A stretch of DNA of 64,000 nt. Source: Amblyomma americanum. Lineage: Eukaryota > Arthropoda > Arachnida > Ixodida > Ixodidae. Below, piece after piece: positions 1 through 13,349 of this stretch. The stretch spans positions 45,400,520-45,464,519 of the forward strand of contig NC_135505.1 of assembly GCF_052857255.1 (NCBI RefSeq), read 5' to 3'. How positions within the stretch are numbered: the stretch's first letter is position 1; every line of letters starts with the position of its first letter. The notes under the pieces were generated by a model. The model did not search any database and was not told the origin of the DNA. It was given only the letters and a program-made list of their open reading frames with translations. A program made the translations under genes and the position numbers.

Positions 1-1130
1 ATTTAAGCGACGGTAGTCAACACAGAACCTCCATGTGCCATCTTTTTTCTTAACAAGGATAACTGGAGCCGCCCAAGGACTGGAGGATTCTCGAATTATG
101 CCTCGCTTTAGCATCTCTTGAACTTGGTCATCTATTAACTTACGTTCAGTGGCTGAGACTCGATAGGGCTTCTGGCGTATAGGAGGTGCGGAGCCGGTGT
201 TGATCGTGTGATGAATACGACTGGTAGGCGGTGGTGTTGAATCGTCTTTGGCAAAGTCGAACACGAACACGTGTTTCAGAAGGAGTTCCACTAGAGTGCG
301 ACGCTCGGTTGGGGAAAGAGCCTGATTAATCATAGCCTTAACTTGGGTCTCCATATCTCTTTTCACGTGCTGCTCACTGACAGAGTTGGTTAACGCCGCG
401 ACGAAACCTGACACACCTTCCTCGAAACGGGCGAGTTTGAGGCCCCGGGGCAACACAGCTGGCTCTTCAGAGTGGTTCACTGTCCACAGCTCGGTACGGC
501 CTCTCACCACGGGAACGACGCAACGAGGCACGACGATACTCTTCTTAGAGCAGGAGAGTGTCGTAGGCTCTACCACAGCTTCAAAAGATTCGCACTGATT
601 GTGAATAGAGGAAACCCGCACGAATGCTGCAGAGAAAGCTGGTACAATAGTATCTTCTTCCACCGCAAATGCTCCAAAATCCGGTGTCGAGTTATCCACA
701 AGAGCTGAAAGTAACGAAGAATTCAAAGCAACTTCTCCCGTACGACAGTCTAAAGTTGCACCACACTCTTGCAGAAAATCAATCCCAAGAATCACATCAT
801 GCGTTGACCGTGGTAGCACTGCGAATTCTGTTCTAAACGTTAGACCACCAATAACAACATCCGAAGCACACACACCAAGTGGAACCAAAGGTTCACCACC
901 GACACCACGGAATAACGCTGCACGGTCACCACTAAACATCACTTTCCTACCTAAACGATTCTTAAACCTCAAACTCATAACGGATACGGTAGCACCAGTG
1001 TCCACAAGAGCCATTGTTTTCACACCATCAATAAACACTTCCAGTTTGTTCTTCAACATAAACACGGGCAGAGGTAGATTGGACGTCATCGACTCGCCGG
1101 CGGCCTCACCTCCATCGGCCGCGCCTCCTA
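1..1130 (-). CDS. pol: Protease and start of reverse transcriptase (pro-pol), partial
   Basis: This frame is -1 relative to gag and overlaps its end. It is open without interruption to the window edge, so it is incomplete only because the window stops. An aspartic protease active site reads [11 protein letters not shown] near 1014-985, with the second conserved protease block (VILGIDFL) further on. About 250 residues downstream the fingers of a Ty3/gypsy reverse transcriptase appear ([13 protein letters not shown], then FCVDYRRLN at the window edge). The YxDD palm, RNase H and integrase should lie beyond base 1. Because it has no separate ATG at the gag junction, translation most likely relies on the frameshift signal. 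Confidence 0.85.
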
Positions 1131-1137
1131 GTTTCCC
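1099..1137 (-). promoter_or_regulatory. -1 programmed ribosomal frameshift signal at the gag/pol junction
   Basis: The heptamer G GGA AAC (plus 1131-1137, read on minus) immediately precedes the gag TAG (1128-1130) and is in the correct X XXY YYZ register. Slipping back one base enters the open pol frame. Five bases after the heptamer, GGCGCGGCC (1117-1125) can pair with GGCCGCC (1099-1105). This gives a GC-rich 7-bp stem with one bulged C and an 11-base loop. The heptamer, spacer and stem match the classic arrangement known from several retroviruses and retrotransposons. Function is inferred. Confidence 0.75.
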
Positions 1138-2336
1138 GGAGGCGGAGGGGATGCACGACGTCGAGGAGAAGGTGACCGCCGTTGGCGCTGAGGTGGCGGC
1201 GTCACACTGCGGTCAGATGCGGGTGATGAACTCCGCAAATTGCTCGGACGGTACGGGTCCCAAGCGGACGTTGGGGGTCTCTGCTGCGCGGTGTGCAGTT
1301 GCCCGTAAGTATTCGCCGGGGGTTGGCAGTCTTGAGAAGTTGGGAAACGACGGCGGCAATATCTAGCGATATGCCCTGCAATGCCACACCGGTAGCACAA
1401 AGGTTGAGAGCGCCAGCGACCGCCATAAGAGTCCTGGCGAACAAAGTCGCGACGTTGGCTGAAGCCAGGATCTCGCTGCTGACGAACCACGTCTTCTGGG
1501 TAGGTGGGCCTCCTTTCTGTCGGCTGGTGGCGATAACGTTGGGCAATGTTCCGATCGTCCATGGGCAAAGTGCCGTTGGGTGGAGCCCACGGAGTCGACA
1601 GGGCGGCAACATCTTCCTCCGGTGCAGAACTGTGCCGCAGATATTGTGTGTGGCAGAAGGTATCCCGGGATCTGGACAATTCCTCGCGCACAATCTCTCG
1701 AATCATATCAGCCATAGAATTTGGAGAACTGGCTTCAACACTGGCTATAGAGGTGACATTGGCCAATCTTCCGAATTTAGGGGTGATTCGACGCAGCTTA
1801 AGAGCTTCAAATGTTCTGCAATGTTCTATAACGTCAGCGGTGGTGCTCAGGCTCTCTTTGCTAATCAGGAAATTGTAAACATCTTCCGCAATTCCTTTTA
1901 GAAGGCGGCCGACTTTGTCTTCTTCAAGCATTCTGGAGTTAACTAGCTTGCATAACTTTAAGATGGCTTCGATGTATGCCGTGCAAGTTTCTCCGGGTAC
2001 TTGCGCGCGGTGAAGCAATGTCTGTTCCGCACGCTTCTTCTTTGCCGATTCATCCCCAAAATTTTTCTTTATCTCGGTCGTAAAGGTAGCCCATGAACTC
2101 AGTGTATCCTCATGATTGTCGAACCAGTCAAGGGCAGTGGCGGCAAGGAAAAACACAACGTTAGCCAGTTTAGTAGCAGCGTTCCATCGATTGTATTTGC
2201 TCACCCGCTCGTAGTGTTTCAGCCACTCGTCAACGTCCTCTTCAGGTTTTCCAAAAAATGTGCGGGGCTCTCGATAATGTGGCCAGTTGTTCGCTGTGGA
2301 TAGCCCGGGTTGCTCAGCATTGTCGTCTCCAGGCAT
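1128..2336 (-). CDS. gag: Gag polyprotein of Ty3/gypsy retrotransposon
   Basis: A 402-residue intact frame. Residues from about 25 to 190 resemble the retrotransposon gag capsid domain (an FxG-x3-DVDEWL-type opening, then helical sequence with conserved W and F positions). A CCHC zinc knuckle, [14 protein letters not shown] (C-x2-C-x4-H-x4-C), lies in the C-terminal part, in a basic, proline- and arginine-rich region that would bind the RNA. The start chosen is the first ATG after the PBS. The frame ends in a TAG directly behind a GGGAAAC heptamer, so pol is expected to be made by -1 frameshifting. This is the virus-like-particle structural protein of the element, not a host gene. Confidence 0.88.
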   Translation of the reverse strand: MPGDDNAEQPGLSTANNWPHYREPRTFFGKPEEDVDEWLKHYERVSKYNRWNAATKLANVVFFLAATALDWFDNHEDTLSSWATFTTEIKKNFGDESAKKKRAEQTLLHRAQVPGETCTAYIEAILKLCKLVNSRMLEEDKVGRLLKGIAEDVYNFLISKESLSTTADVIEHCRTFEALKLRRITPKFGRLANVTSIASVEASSPNSMADMIREIVREELSRSRDTFCHTQYLRHSSAPEEDVAALSTPWAPPNGTLPMDDRNIAQRYRHQPTERRPTYPEDVVRQQRDPGFSQRRDFVRQDSYGGRWRSQPLCYRCGIAGHIARYCRRRFPTSQDCQPPANTYGQLHTAQQRPPTSAWDPYRPSNLRSSSPASDRSVTPPPQRQRRSPSPRRRASPPPPGN

Positions 2337-2406
2337 GTCCGATGGCAGTGGTGGGAAGCCTGCGAGTCTACGGCTCCTTCGGTAGATGGAATGCTCCGTG
2401 GTCGAT

Positions 2407-2424
2407 ACCCGGCACCTCTCACCA
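2407..2424 (-). other. tRNA primer-binding site candidate
   Basis: On the minus strand a TGGTGAGAGGTGCCGGG stretch begins three bases after the LTR end. A TGG start followed by a sequence complementary to a tRNA acceptor/T-arm 3' end is the expected PBS form. The priming tRNA was not identified. Confidence 0.5.
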
Positions 2425-2427
2425 ACC

Positions 2428-2597
2428 TGTTACGTGCTTTGCACGCACGGGGGTTTATTCAAAGAGGGGACCGGTCGAAGCAGGATGGAAGCAGGAAGCC
2501 TAGCCGCGTCCTTCAGCTCTCTCTTTTTCTTCCTCTTTCCCCGCGGGTCAGTCCTTCATCTTCTGCTTCTTCCGTCGAGGTTCTGTGGAAGCACGTT

Positions 2598-2600
<3 letters not shown>
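2428..2600 (-). repeat. 5' LTR of the gypsy element, 173 bp
   Basis: On the plus strand the segment begins TGTTACGTGC and ends GCACGTTACA. These are near-perfect inverted termini bounded by TG..CA, as expected of an LTR. On the element's own strand it contains an AATAAA (plus 2454-2459) shortly before its 3' end, which fits an R-region poly(A) signal. It is short for a gypsy LTR. The second LTR is outside the window, so the boundary rests on the terminal repeats and the adjoining PBS, not on an LTR pair. Confidence 0.7.

Positions 2601-2662
<62 letters not shown>
2601..2662. repeat. (AT)n microsatellite, left tract
   Basis: A pure AT dinucleotide run of 62 bp between the gypsy LTR and the left arm of the foldback element. 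The tyrosine/isoleucine-rich frames read through it are artefacts. Confidence 0.97.
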
Positions 2663-2666
<4 letters not shown>

Positions 2667-2790
2667 TGAAAAGGTCACACAACAGGTTCGATTATCTAGG
2701 TTTATTCACCAACGGTTTCAGACGGTCCACCGTCTGAAATTGTTGGTGAATAAACCAAGATAATCGAACCTGTTGTGACCTTTTCACTGT
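2663..2790. mobile_element. Foldback (hairpin) element inside an (AT)n tract
   Basis: The left arm 2663-2725 and right arm 2730-2790 are inverted copies of each other over about 61-63 bases. They differ only by a two-base indel and three substitutions, around a four-base TCCA loop. (AT)n flanks both sides. The structure is that of a minimal palindromic MITE or a microsatellite-targeting element, comparable in layout to rice Micron elements that sit in (TA)n. No protein is encoded. Confidence 0.8.
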
Positions 2791-2796
2791 GCAAGT

Positions 2797-5344
<2,548 letters not shown>

Positions 5345-5407
5345 AATTCACAGCAAAAAAACGAGATGTTGGTCGCAGAAGTAACAGACATGAAGAAATC
5401 GTTGGAG
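5345..5407 (+). CDS. Candidate micro-exon A1, coiled-coil peptide
   Basis: TTTCAACAG precedes and GTAAGT follows a 63-nt exon with whole codons at both ends (phase 0-0), 21 codons. The peptide includes NEMLVAEVTDMKKSLE, with hydrophobic residues at helical spacing and many charged residues, as in a coiled coil. It is paralogous to the segments at 24,257 and 35,731 (shared M-L-x-x-x-V-T-D/E-x-K and a final L-E). A longer form ending at another GT (5457, GTAAGC) stays open but would change phase. The protein family is not recognised. Transcription is inferred from splice signals and similarity only. Confidence 0.5.
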
Positions 5408-5574
5408 GTAAGTTCTCCATTAATTGCTAGTAGCGAACGCGATCTATACAAGAAAGGTAAGCATATTTTTGTCCGCTTTCACTTTTGCTTTTCACACATT
5501 CCAGAATAAAGACTTCGGGCAGTATTTCATAATCTCGCTGTTTCTTGTTGACTGTTGTCCATTTAGTGCCTATT

Positions 5575-5880
5575 CGGCTTTCTGTCAGTGGTCGCCCAGA
5601 TATACCCGCGCCTTTCAAACGCATGTGGCAAGTGAACCCGCCATTGGGTGGTTCGTGACAGGTATACAACATTGGCTGCATATCGTAGCCACTCCAGCCA
5701 GCGGTCAGTTCCTGCCGGCTGCTGTTGACAGAGCTCTGCGATGCACCTCACTATTGGTTCAATATTGCGTAGACTTTCAGCCCATGGTAACGCCTGGTCG
5801 CAAACCACCCAATGGTCGGGTCGCTTGCTACAGACACCTGAAAGCGACGGGCATACCTGAGTCACCACTGACAGAGGTTC
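5575..5880. mobile_element. Foldback/MITE-like element with ~90-bp inverted arms
   Basis: 5575-5665 reappears inverted at about 5787-5880, at roughly 80-85% match. The outer part is TTCTGTCAGTGG against CCACTGACAGAGG, and the inner part shares CCATTGGGTGGTT. About 120 bp separate the arms. No coding capacity. Target duplications were not identified. Confidence 0.55.
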
Positions 5881-5961
5881 GAACGGACGCAAAACGGAAA
5901 AAGGAAAAGGAACAACTTGTATAATACGGACCTGACTGCTGAAATTTGGGTGTTTCTACAG

Positions 5962-5988
5962 GAAACCGAACAAGCTCCTAAAAAGTGA
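5962..5988 (+). CDS. Possible short terminal exon after A1
   Basis: An acceptor (GTGTTTCTACAG) is followed in phase 0 by ETEQAPKK and TGA, with AATAAA at 5992-5997. It could end a transcript that uses exon A1. The very short coding part makes this weak. It is listed because the same arrangement recurs at 39,594, 50,812 and 57,159. Confidence 0.25.
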   Translation, partial: ETEQAPKK

Positions 5989-6204
5989 GAAAATAAAAGA
6001 AAAATTTCAGCACGATTAGTATACTGGACAATTCGAAATTCAGCGCTGCTGACGAGATGCATCTTAGGCAATGCCCATACTATATATAACAGATTTAAAG
6101 AAGGCGCAATCAACCAGAAGTTATGTACTCCAAAGCAGACTGACGCACACATAATGGTATAACAAGATTTTTCGGAAGTCTCAACTGAGGACAATCTGAT
6201 GAAG

Positions 6205-6446
6205 GTTTGGTTTATGATTTATGGGTATTTAACATCCGAAAGCGACTCAGGCTATGAGAGACGCCGTAGTGAAGGGCTCCGAAAATTTCGACCACCTGTG
6301 GTTCATTAACGTGCACTGAGAGCGTACAGTACACAGGCCTCTAGAATTTTGCCTTCATAGAAATTCGACCACCGCGGCCGGGATCGAACCTGCGTCTTTC
6401 GGGCCAGCAGCCGAGCGCCATAACTACTCGGCCACTGCGGCAGCCC
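6205..6446 (-). mobile_element. Ruka-type tRNA-derived SINE
   Basis: On the minus strand it starts with a tRNA-like head containing an A-box (GGCCGAGTAG-type) and an intact B-box (GGTTCGATCCC), then the tick SINE body ending near the 6205 side. A perfect 13-bp target duplication, CAATCTGATGAAG, flanks it (6192-6204 and 6447-6459). The intact B-box and perfect duplication suggest a fairly recent insertion. Confidence 0.9.
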
Positions 6447-7573
6447 CAATCTGATGAAGACGTCAGTAAACCATTGCTATCTTTTTACGCCTGTGTCAGA
6501 ATACTTTATAAGTGAATATTTAAAGTAATACGTAGAAAATACTTGCTCGGGCTCGGTTAACGGTATACAAAAACGACAATAGTTCAAACTTGAGACGAAA
6601 CAAATGTTTAATGAACGTTGCAGCCGCGGGATCGGCTCTGATCAAAAAAAAAGTGCGAAGTGCTATCAGTGACACCTCTACGGGTTGTGATATCAAAGTC
6701 GAATGAAGGTGCAGTCGCTGAAGAGCGTAGTCTATATCTCTCCTGGTAATCGACCGCTGAGGCATTATAAATTGTGCAGCACAATAACTTTATCCAATGT
6801 TTCAGAAAGAATATGTAGTTTCAAGAATGCACGTGGCAGATACGGCAAAATGGATTACAATTGCGCAAACAAGCAGTGATTGCATGTAGTGATCGTAGGT
6901 CAGAATATTTGCTCTCCGTTGTTTAGAATGTGAAAAGTTAAGAGCATCGACAATAAAATGCCACGTGGCGAAACGCAAACGTAGCAGATGCGATATTTTC
7001 TAATGTATTAGGTGTAAAATTGCGCAAAGTCTTAGGTGATCCACCCTGTATGTATTACACAATTGTGAAAGCCCCGGTGCAGCGTACCGTGACCGGGAGG
7101 TAGGGGTGATCAAAGCTGTCGAAAAGCCCAACGCACCCACGCACGTCCCCCCCCCCCCCTCACCCCCCGACTGTGACCATGTTTCACTGGCTAGAACCCT
7201 TTTTTCTGCACTTTTGTGCATTGACCTCCTCCACGTCTTTTCTTCCCTACCCTCTTAACGGGCGTGTCGGATGCCACTGAAGCTGTAAAAAAAAAAAGCC
7301 TGTCAGCCACTGTGCTGTCACAATATTAGACGGAGAGCGAAGTGGTGCTTATCGGACCCTTTAAAAGTTTCGTTTATTATGCTGCACTAGTTAGGCAGAT
7401 TCTCAATTTATGCGCTTCTGAACTACTGCATCAGCTGCAGAAAACTCGACTCTATGTTTTGTTGCAAAGCGCTTAAAAACGATAATTCGTTCTTCAAGAG
7501 TCATACGGAACAACGACATAGAATATTAGAAGACATACGACAGCACAACGGTACACTGAAAAGGAACACACAG

Positions 7574-7810
7574 CCGCCGCGGTGGCTGAGTGGCTATGGA
7601 GCTCGGCTGCTGGCCCGAAAGACGCGAATTGGATCCCGGCCCGGCGGTCGAATTTCGATGGAGGCGAAATTCTAGAGGCCCGAGTTCTGTGCGATGTCAG
7701 TGCACGTTAAAGTATTCCAGTTTGTCGAAATTTCCGGAGCCCTTCACTGTGGCGTCTCTCATAGCCTGAGTTGTCTTGGGACGTTAAACCTTCATGAACT
7801 AAACTAAACT
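7574..7810 (+). mobile_element. Ruka-type tRNA-derived SINE
   Basis: The tRNA-like head begins with GGTGGCTGAGTGG (A-box). The B-box is damaged (GAATTGGATCCC). The body includes the GATGTCAGTGCACGTTAAA block shared with the copy at 57,980, and the tail is an (AAACT)n run. A 15-bp target duplication with one mismatch flanks it (7559-7573 and 7811-7825). Confidence 0.9.
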
Positions 7811-7917
7811 AAACTAAAAGGAACGCACAGGTCGAGCTGTGACAACCCACAAAATCTACCTGCACTTTGTTAGCGACATAGGAATCTTGAAAATATATCT
7901 TTGTTCCTTTTCACTAG

Positions 7918-7977
7918 GAATACAAGAAAGAAGCCCTAACACTCCGTGGACATGGGAGATGCCTTGAAGAAAAACTG
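7918..7977 (+). CDS. Candidate micro-exon C1, coiled-coil peptide
   Basis: A TTCCTTTTCACTAG acceptor and a GTAAGT donor enclose 60 nt, phase 0-0, encoding EYKKEALTLRGHGRCLEEKL. It matches exon C2 at 39,411 in length and pattern (E-[YF]-K-x5-L-x4-R-x5-L). It lies 2.5 kb after A1, with a Ruka SINE in each of the two gaps around it. Function unknown. Confidence 0.5.
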
Positions 7978-10350
7978 GTAAGTCTTATACCAGTATCCAA
8001 AAGCCGATGATGTTCCGTAACGGCTTGTGGCGTTTCTTTTCCTTTCGGTCGCTATATTTAAGCGCTTGATAATCCCACTAGTTTTTAACGAGACGCGCTT
8101 TATGTGACCACCTTTTTCGTTGATCAGTTTGTTCCTTGCTGTTGCCAGAGTGAATAGGCCCGAAAACATCAAGATGAATTAAAGCAGCCAACAGATTTCA
8201 TGCAGTTTTCACTACTCCTCATTTGTTTCTTGTTCGACACAATGTCACAATCAATGTACTGGTAATAAGCAATGTTTCTTCGGAGCTTACATTGACTGTT
8301 CACAATTGTGGTTCGTGGGTGAATTGCTTGATGATCCAGGTGTGTAAAAATGACGGCTATCTTTGCCAATGCATGGCGGCAGTTCATTGAACACCGACAC
8401 ACAAACATTTAGACGGCACTTAAGAGATCATTAAAATAGATGAAGTATTTGTCAGTTTCTTCTTAGATGCAATAAGACAGTTTTTTTTCTGGTGTGTTAA
8501 TATAGACTATGTTTTCGTGACAGAGAAAGGATCTTTCGCAACAAAAGGTGTTAAGGAAAAACAATATTGCTTTCCCGTTTACCACGAGTGTACGATGGAA
8601 TAACTCACGCGAGCATTAATCACACAAGGAAGCCTGTGTTAAAGTATGAGGGCTCCACATGTAGACATAAACACAAAATTTTAAACAATTGAATCCAATT
8701 CAGTACCTGTTGAATACAATGCAATTTTTGTTTGCTTTGCCGCAGCGTTTCCAGTCTAAACCTTCCCCGTCTAGGAATTTTCAAGACAACTGCCACAGAA
8801 TTTCTAATCGCAAAAAATATCGCTATTCAACTGCGTTGAACAAAACCAATGCGAATGCTTTGAATCAGCGGCTGAAACATTTCGATTACAGAAAACGTTT
8901 TTTCAAAATTCTGTTTGCTAGGTTATGCGAATGCATGATCAATTTTTCCGGGTGATCAAAATTATTTCACATCCCTTTATTAAGGCCTCTTTGCCAATTG
9001 AAGCTTCAGGATGTCAAACTGGATTCACTTCGTGTAAGAAAGGTATGCAGCGTATGCAGCTAACGTTTTACGAAAGATCGCGCAATAGCAGGAAAAATAC
9101 GAGGAACAATTCTCTACAAGCTTCGCTTCTAACCTAGACGCTCCTCACTCCTATCGCAGAGAGCAATTTCCAAGAGCAGGCCGTTATACTCTGAGTGTAC
9201 ACAACGATAGAAAAGTTGAGTTGCTATCGCGGCATGCGCAGCAGCTAACGCAACTGCACTGTTAAGTCAGCGCGTTCCAGGAGTAATCTAGCGTTCCTAG
9301 AGCGGCGTCTTTATTTCTGGCGCCATGTGGTGCGCACCTGGAAGTGGCTGCTCTTGCCCTCTGATTAGCTCTGCCATTTCTGATGCATTGTCACCACTCT
9401 GATAAGCCGTCAGCAACCTGCATTCCTTTTCGGGTGTTACAAAGAGCTCCTGGCTGCGGGAGGCTACAGCGTTGCTCAACGATTCAGGTGAAAAATTCGA
9501 ACGCTGTTCTGGGACATCCTAAGATTACTGCCACTCGTAGCTGGAACAGACCAGCAGATAAAAAAATGGAGCTGCGCCAGCGATATATATTAAGCGGGTG
9601 CTTGCGTGTAATGGGTACTTTGTTTCCAAAGCAGCAGCCGCAAGCCTTATTGCATAGGCTCCAGTGTCAGCAATCATGTATTGCTTACCCAATATTTGCG
9701 CATAGAAGCAACATTTTTTTCTGCTTTATAATTTTTTATTGTTGGAAAATAATGAACAGATGTAAATCTTCACTTCATGGGAGAAATACCTACAGAATTG
9801 GCACCTTGAGAAAAAGCGTTACTCTGTCTCATATCGCTCATGATTACATATCTAAAGGCTGGAAAAAAAGATAAAACGCGCCATCATAGCCGTGCACTGG
9901 TATTATATGAAGAAAAACAACTCCCTTTTTCCACTCCGGTTACTTCAGACACTAACTTATCCTTTGCTCCCATTATCCGGCATTGTTCGGATGATGTAAA
10001 GAGCCTGTATACCATGAGGTCAGCAAATCCTTTATGATTTTGGGTACAATGAAAGACCTAGGCTAAAACTGGGAATAACAAGGTGGTGTCAAAACGTTGT
10101 TAATTATGAGCGTTCGAGGAAATGCCACTACTCAACAATAACCGGAGTATAACTTTGGAAGATGCAGCGACGAGGTAGAAGTAGAGCATGCGCTTTGCGT
10201 GCAAGACGACCGCAATTTTAATACCGGTGCCACGCAGTTTTTCGCCGGATTAAAAAAAAAAAAGCTCCTTGTGTCGTTGGAATCGCATAACTAGGCCTAG
10301 ATGCGGCCTGGCGTCAGTGGCAAGAAAAAAGAATGGACTCATCGCCACCC
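7978..10350. other. No supported gene
   Basis: AT-rich DNA with no recognisable transposon, RNA gene or exon bounded by both splice signals. An 88-codon frame at 8689-8955 has no family resemblance and no donor at a sensible place. Probably intron or spacer. Confidence 0.45.
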
Positions 10351-11625
10351 TGGTGTAGTCATCATCATAAACATCATCAGACTGACTACATCAACTGCAG
10401 GGCAAAGCCCTCTCCCATGTCTGTCCAATTAATGCTGTCCTTTGCCAGCTGTGCCCACCGTATGCATGCAAACTTCCTAATCTCATCCACCCACCTAACA
10501 TTATGTCGCCTCTGCTACGTTTGCCTTCTCTTGGAATCCACTGCGTTCCCCTTAAGGATAGCGGTTATCTTGCCTTCACATTACATGCCCGGCCCAAGCC
10601 CATTTCTTCCTTTTGATTTTGACTTGGTTGTCATTAAATGTGTTTGTTGCCCCGCCAACTATTCCAGCTTCCGGTCTCTTAACGTTACACATTTTTTTTT
10701 TGCTTGGCTCGCGGCGTTGTCGTTCAGTTAAACTGAACCCTTTTCATTAGCCTCCACGTTTCTGCCACGTTGGTGACTACCGGTAAAATACAGCTGTTGT
10801 ACACTTTTATTTTCAGGGATATTGGTAAACTCAATTCATTATCTAAAAGCACCTGCCATATGCGCTGCACCCTATTCCTATCCTTCTAGTTATTTCCCTC
10901 TGATGATCCGGATCAGCTGTCACTACCTGCCCTAAGTAGACATATTCCTTTCCCACTCCCAGCACCTCGCTGCAATTTTGAACTGTTGTTTTCTTGCTTG
11001 ACTGTTGAACACTAATTTGGCTTTCTGCATATTCATTTTTAGACCCAACGTTCTACTCTGCTTGCATAAATAAAAAATCACGTTTGCAGTTCACCTCCTG
11101 AGTGACTAAGCGAGCCTATGTCATCAGCGAATCGATGATTATTTAGGTATTGTCCATTAACTCTTATCCCCGACAGTTTCGACTTCAAGCTGCGAAATAC
11201 CTATTGTAAACAGGCGATGAATAACATTGGCTAGAACGTGCCTCCTGGCCAGGCGCCCTTCCTTATTAGATTTTTTTTGCTGACTTTATGGAGGACTCTG
11301 GTAGCTGTGCAGCTGTTATATATATCTTCCAGTATTTTGACATAATGCTCTTCTACACTCCTTCTAGACCGAGATGCTGCATCGAAAGATTGACTGCGTA
11401 GGTTTCCACTGAGTCAAATTCTTTATCGTAATCAATGAAGGCTATATGTAATGTTTGGTTATATCCTGCGCACTTCTCTGTAACCTGATTTAGAGTGTTA
11501 TTTTGATCCCGTGTTTAATATTCTTTATTATAGCCTGCCTGATTATTTGGTTTATTAAAGTTTAAGGTTACTCTGACGTAGTAAAAACCTTTAAAATTCC
11601 TCAGTAAATACCTAGAAAGCATGGC
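10351..11625 (-). mobile_element. RTE-type LINE fragment (3' part), decayed
   Basis: The plus strand opens with CATCATCATAAACATCATC, the complement of the (ATG/GAT)n tail of this family, then the TGCAGGGCAAAG block. Both recur at 45.06-46.53 kb and 54.6 kb. On minus, reverse-transcriptase fragments are recognisable but every frame is broken by stops. It is the same family as the plus-strand copies at 18.65 and 29.67 kb. Confidence 0.75.
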
Positions 11626-12340
11626 CTGGTGTCGCGATCGACCGCAACCTCTTGAATGATAGACCCAATTATGCTTCGGCCTTCAGTCCAGAGGTGCTGC
11701 GGAGCAAATGACTAATGCGGTGGGCAGATCTCTGAAGCAGCGTAGGGTGCTGAAATCTCTGGCTTCTAAGCCTTCTCCAGTGAAATTGGTCTAGTAATGC
11801 TATTCGACGAAATAGCCGCTAGTCCTATTTAGGCATTTTTATTTACCACTTCTGCTTTCGGATTTCCAGTTGTTTTCTCTTTCTCGTTTTCTTTTTCGCC
11901 TTTTACTTCTGTCTACAGATCACCGCACATTGCCTCCTTGTGGTCACCTGCGAGCCCCTCTGAAGCTCTTGGGAATGCTGGACCCAACTCCCTCTTTCTT
12001 TTCTCTTTCTTATTTCTTAATCTTTCTTGGAGCTCGCCACCCTCCAACTCACCTTTGCCCAACCGTCATTTGTGCTTTTTTTCTAATTGGTGTTTCTTAA
12101 ATTTTTAGCTTGGGCGTTCGCCCATTTTTTTTGTATTTTCATGTGGTCTTGCATGCAATAATATTAGGTTTTGTGCGTGTTTGCTCTCACATTTTTTTGT
12201 TCTTTTGTACTTCTTGAGAGTTTTGCAGTAGAGGGTATTGAATGGAATGCCATAAACTCCATGTCGTTAGGAGCACAGATGAAGCGTACAGAGTGCTAAA
12301 GAGTGGGCCCGTACTTTGGTATCGTGAATTAGCCGTCTCG
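11626..12340. other. No gene seen; pyrimidine-rich stretch
   Basis: About 11,840-12,130 is rich in T and C, giving leucine/phenylalanine-rich frames without homology. It lies between the RTE fragment and the 3' LTR of the Gmr1-like element. Confidence 0.5.
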
Positions 12341-12948
12341 TGGCGCAGGGGTTCTCTCGAAACCGGGCTCCGTTGGGTAGCGTGTCCGAGCCTTTGGGTT
12401 GAAGAAATGTGAAGCTTGAAGCTTGAGATAACGAAAAACAAACGTGTTTAGTGGCACATTTGACGAAACTTGATTACATTATTTAGAAGCAAACAGAAAG
12501 AGCAAGCAGTAAAATATTAAAATTTCATAGCGTCGAGCAGCTGGATGAGCCTTGTCGTCAGGGCCCAGAGCGATCGTTCGTACTCAGGACACTCGTTAAA
12601 TACACTGAGGCCCCGCCCCTTTGCCGACACGAGACACGGATCGGAAGAGTCGCCACACATAACAAACCCAGCCCCGTGGGAATGGGCGAGGAGTATACGG
12701 ATGTCCGCTACTTCGCCCATAGCTGTACGTCAATCGAAACCAGGCACTTGCCAGTCACGGTTATTTTTTGCAATGCGCCTTTTCCCGCTCCCTTTCGTCG
12801 GCTTGTCCATCGTGGGTCACGTCTCGCGGCGAACCCGACATAGGGAAGCGTGGGAAAGATTCCGCAGGTAGTTTCCCAGAGACATCTTTTTTCCTTTTCG
12901 TAGGGTGAACAAGAGGTCAAACGAAGTGTCCACAGTAGGGTTATAGCA
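12341..12948 (-). repeat. 3' LTR of Gmr1-like element
   Basis: 608 bp, starting TGGCGCAGG and ending TTATAGCA on plus. It aligns along its length with 17,817-18,422, sharing for example the AAAATTTCATAGCGTCGAGC and CAGAGCGATCGTTCGTACTC blocks, with scattered substitutions. Confidence 0.88.
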
Positions 12949-13349
12949 TCTTCCTCCCGCTCCAGACGAAGCTCGGCAGGTAGCAGTAGCCGCTGCTGCC
13001 CGAAGAGACGACTTTGGTGCTTGCAGACATACCATCACTTCTCCGCCGCTCGTAACATTATCTTCTTAGACGTCGAACAAATTCTTTTGAGTGTTCTCTG
13101 AAACTTCAAGCACATGCCCAAGCAAGCACTCAACTCCCCTCCAAAGTAACCAGTTAAAAAGCGAGATTACTACAATCTGGTTACTATAGCTGTTGGAGAA
13201 AAGCCCACACTAAACAAACTCTCAGGGCCCACATGTGCTGAGAGCACCAAACATGCTACTACACACATTCATACACATAAACGCATGAAAAAAATTAGGC
13301 AGCAATTTTGGATAACCGAAGAGCCCCCCGGACCAATTAGAAAGAACGG

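Larger units (their letters stand above)
1..2600 (-). mobile_element. Ty3/gypsy LTR retrotransposon, 5' portion (runs off window)
   Basis: Read on the minus strand, the order is 5' LTR (2600-2428), a primer-binding-site candidate, gag (2336-1128) and an open pro-pol frame that is still open at base 1. The protease DTGA site and the beginning of a Ty3/gypsy reverse transcriptase are both visible. No stop interrupts gag or the 1.1 kb of pol seen here, so the copy looks recent and possibly intact. The outer end of the LTR abuts an (AT)n tract, which suggests insertion into that microsatellite. The rest of pol and the 3' LTR lie outside the window. A second, decayed gypsy element at 40,981-47,063 has a related but diverged gag. 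Confidence 0.88.

Noticed and set aside
1202..1901. Frames of 163 and 202 codons overlapping gag
   Set aside because: Shadows of the true gag frame in other frames. The gag frame carries the zinc knuckle and capsid pattern.
6205..6446. Possible tRNA gene
   Set aside because: The tRNA-like part is the head of a Ruka SINE with body, tail and target duplication. No complete cloverleaf. The same applies at 7,574, 57,978 and 61,668.
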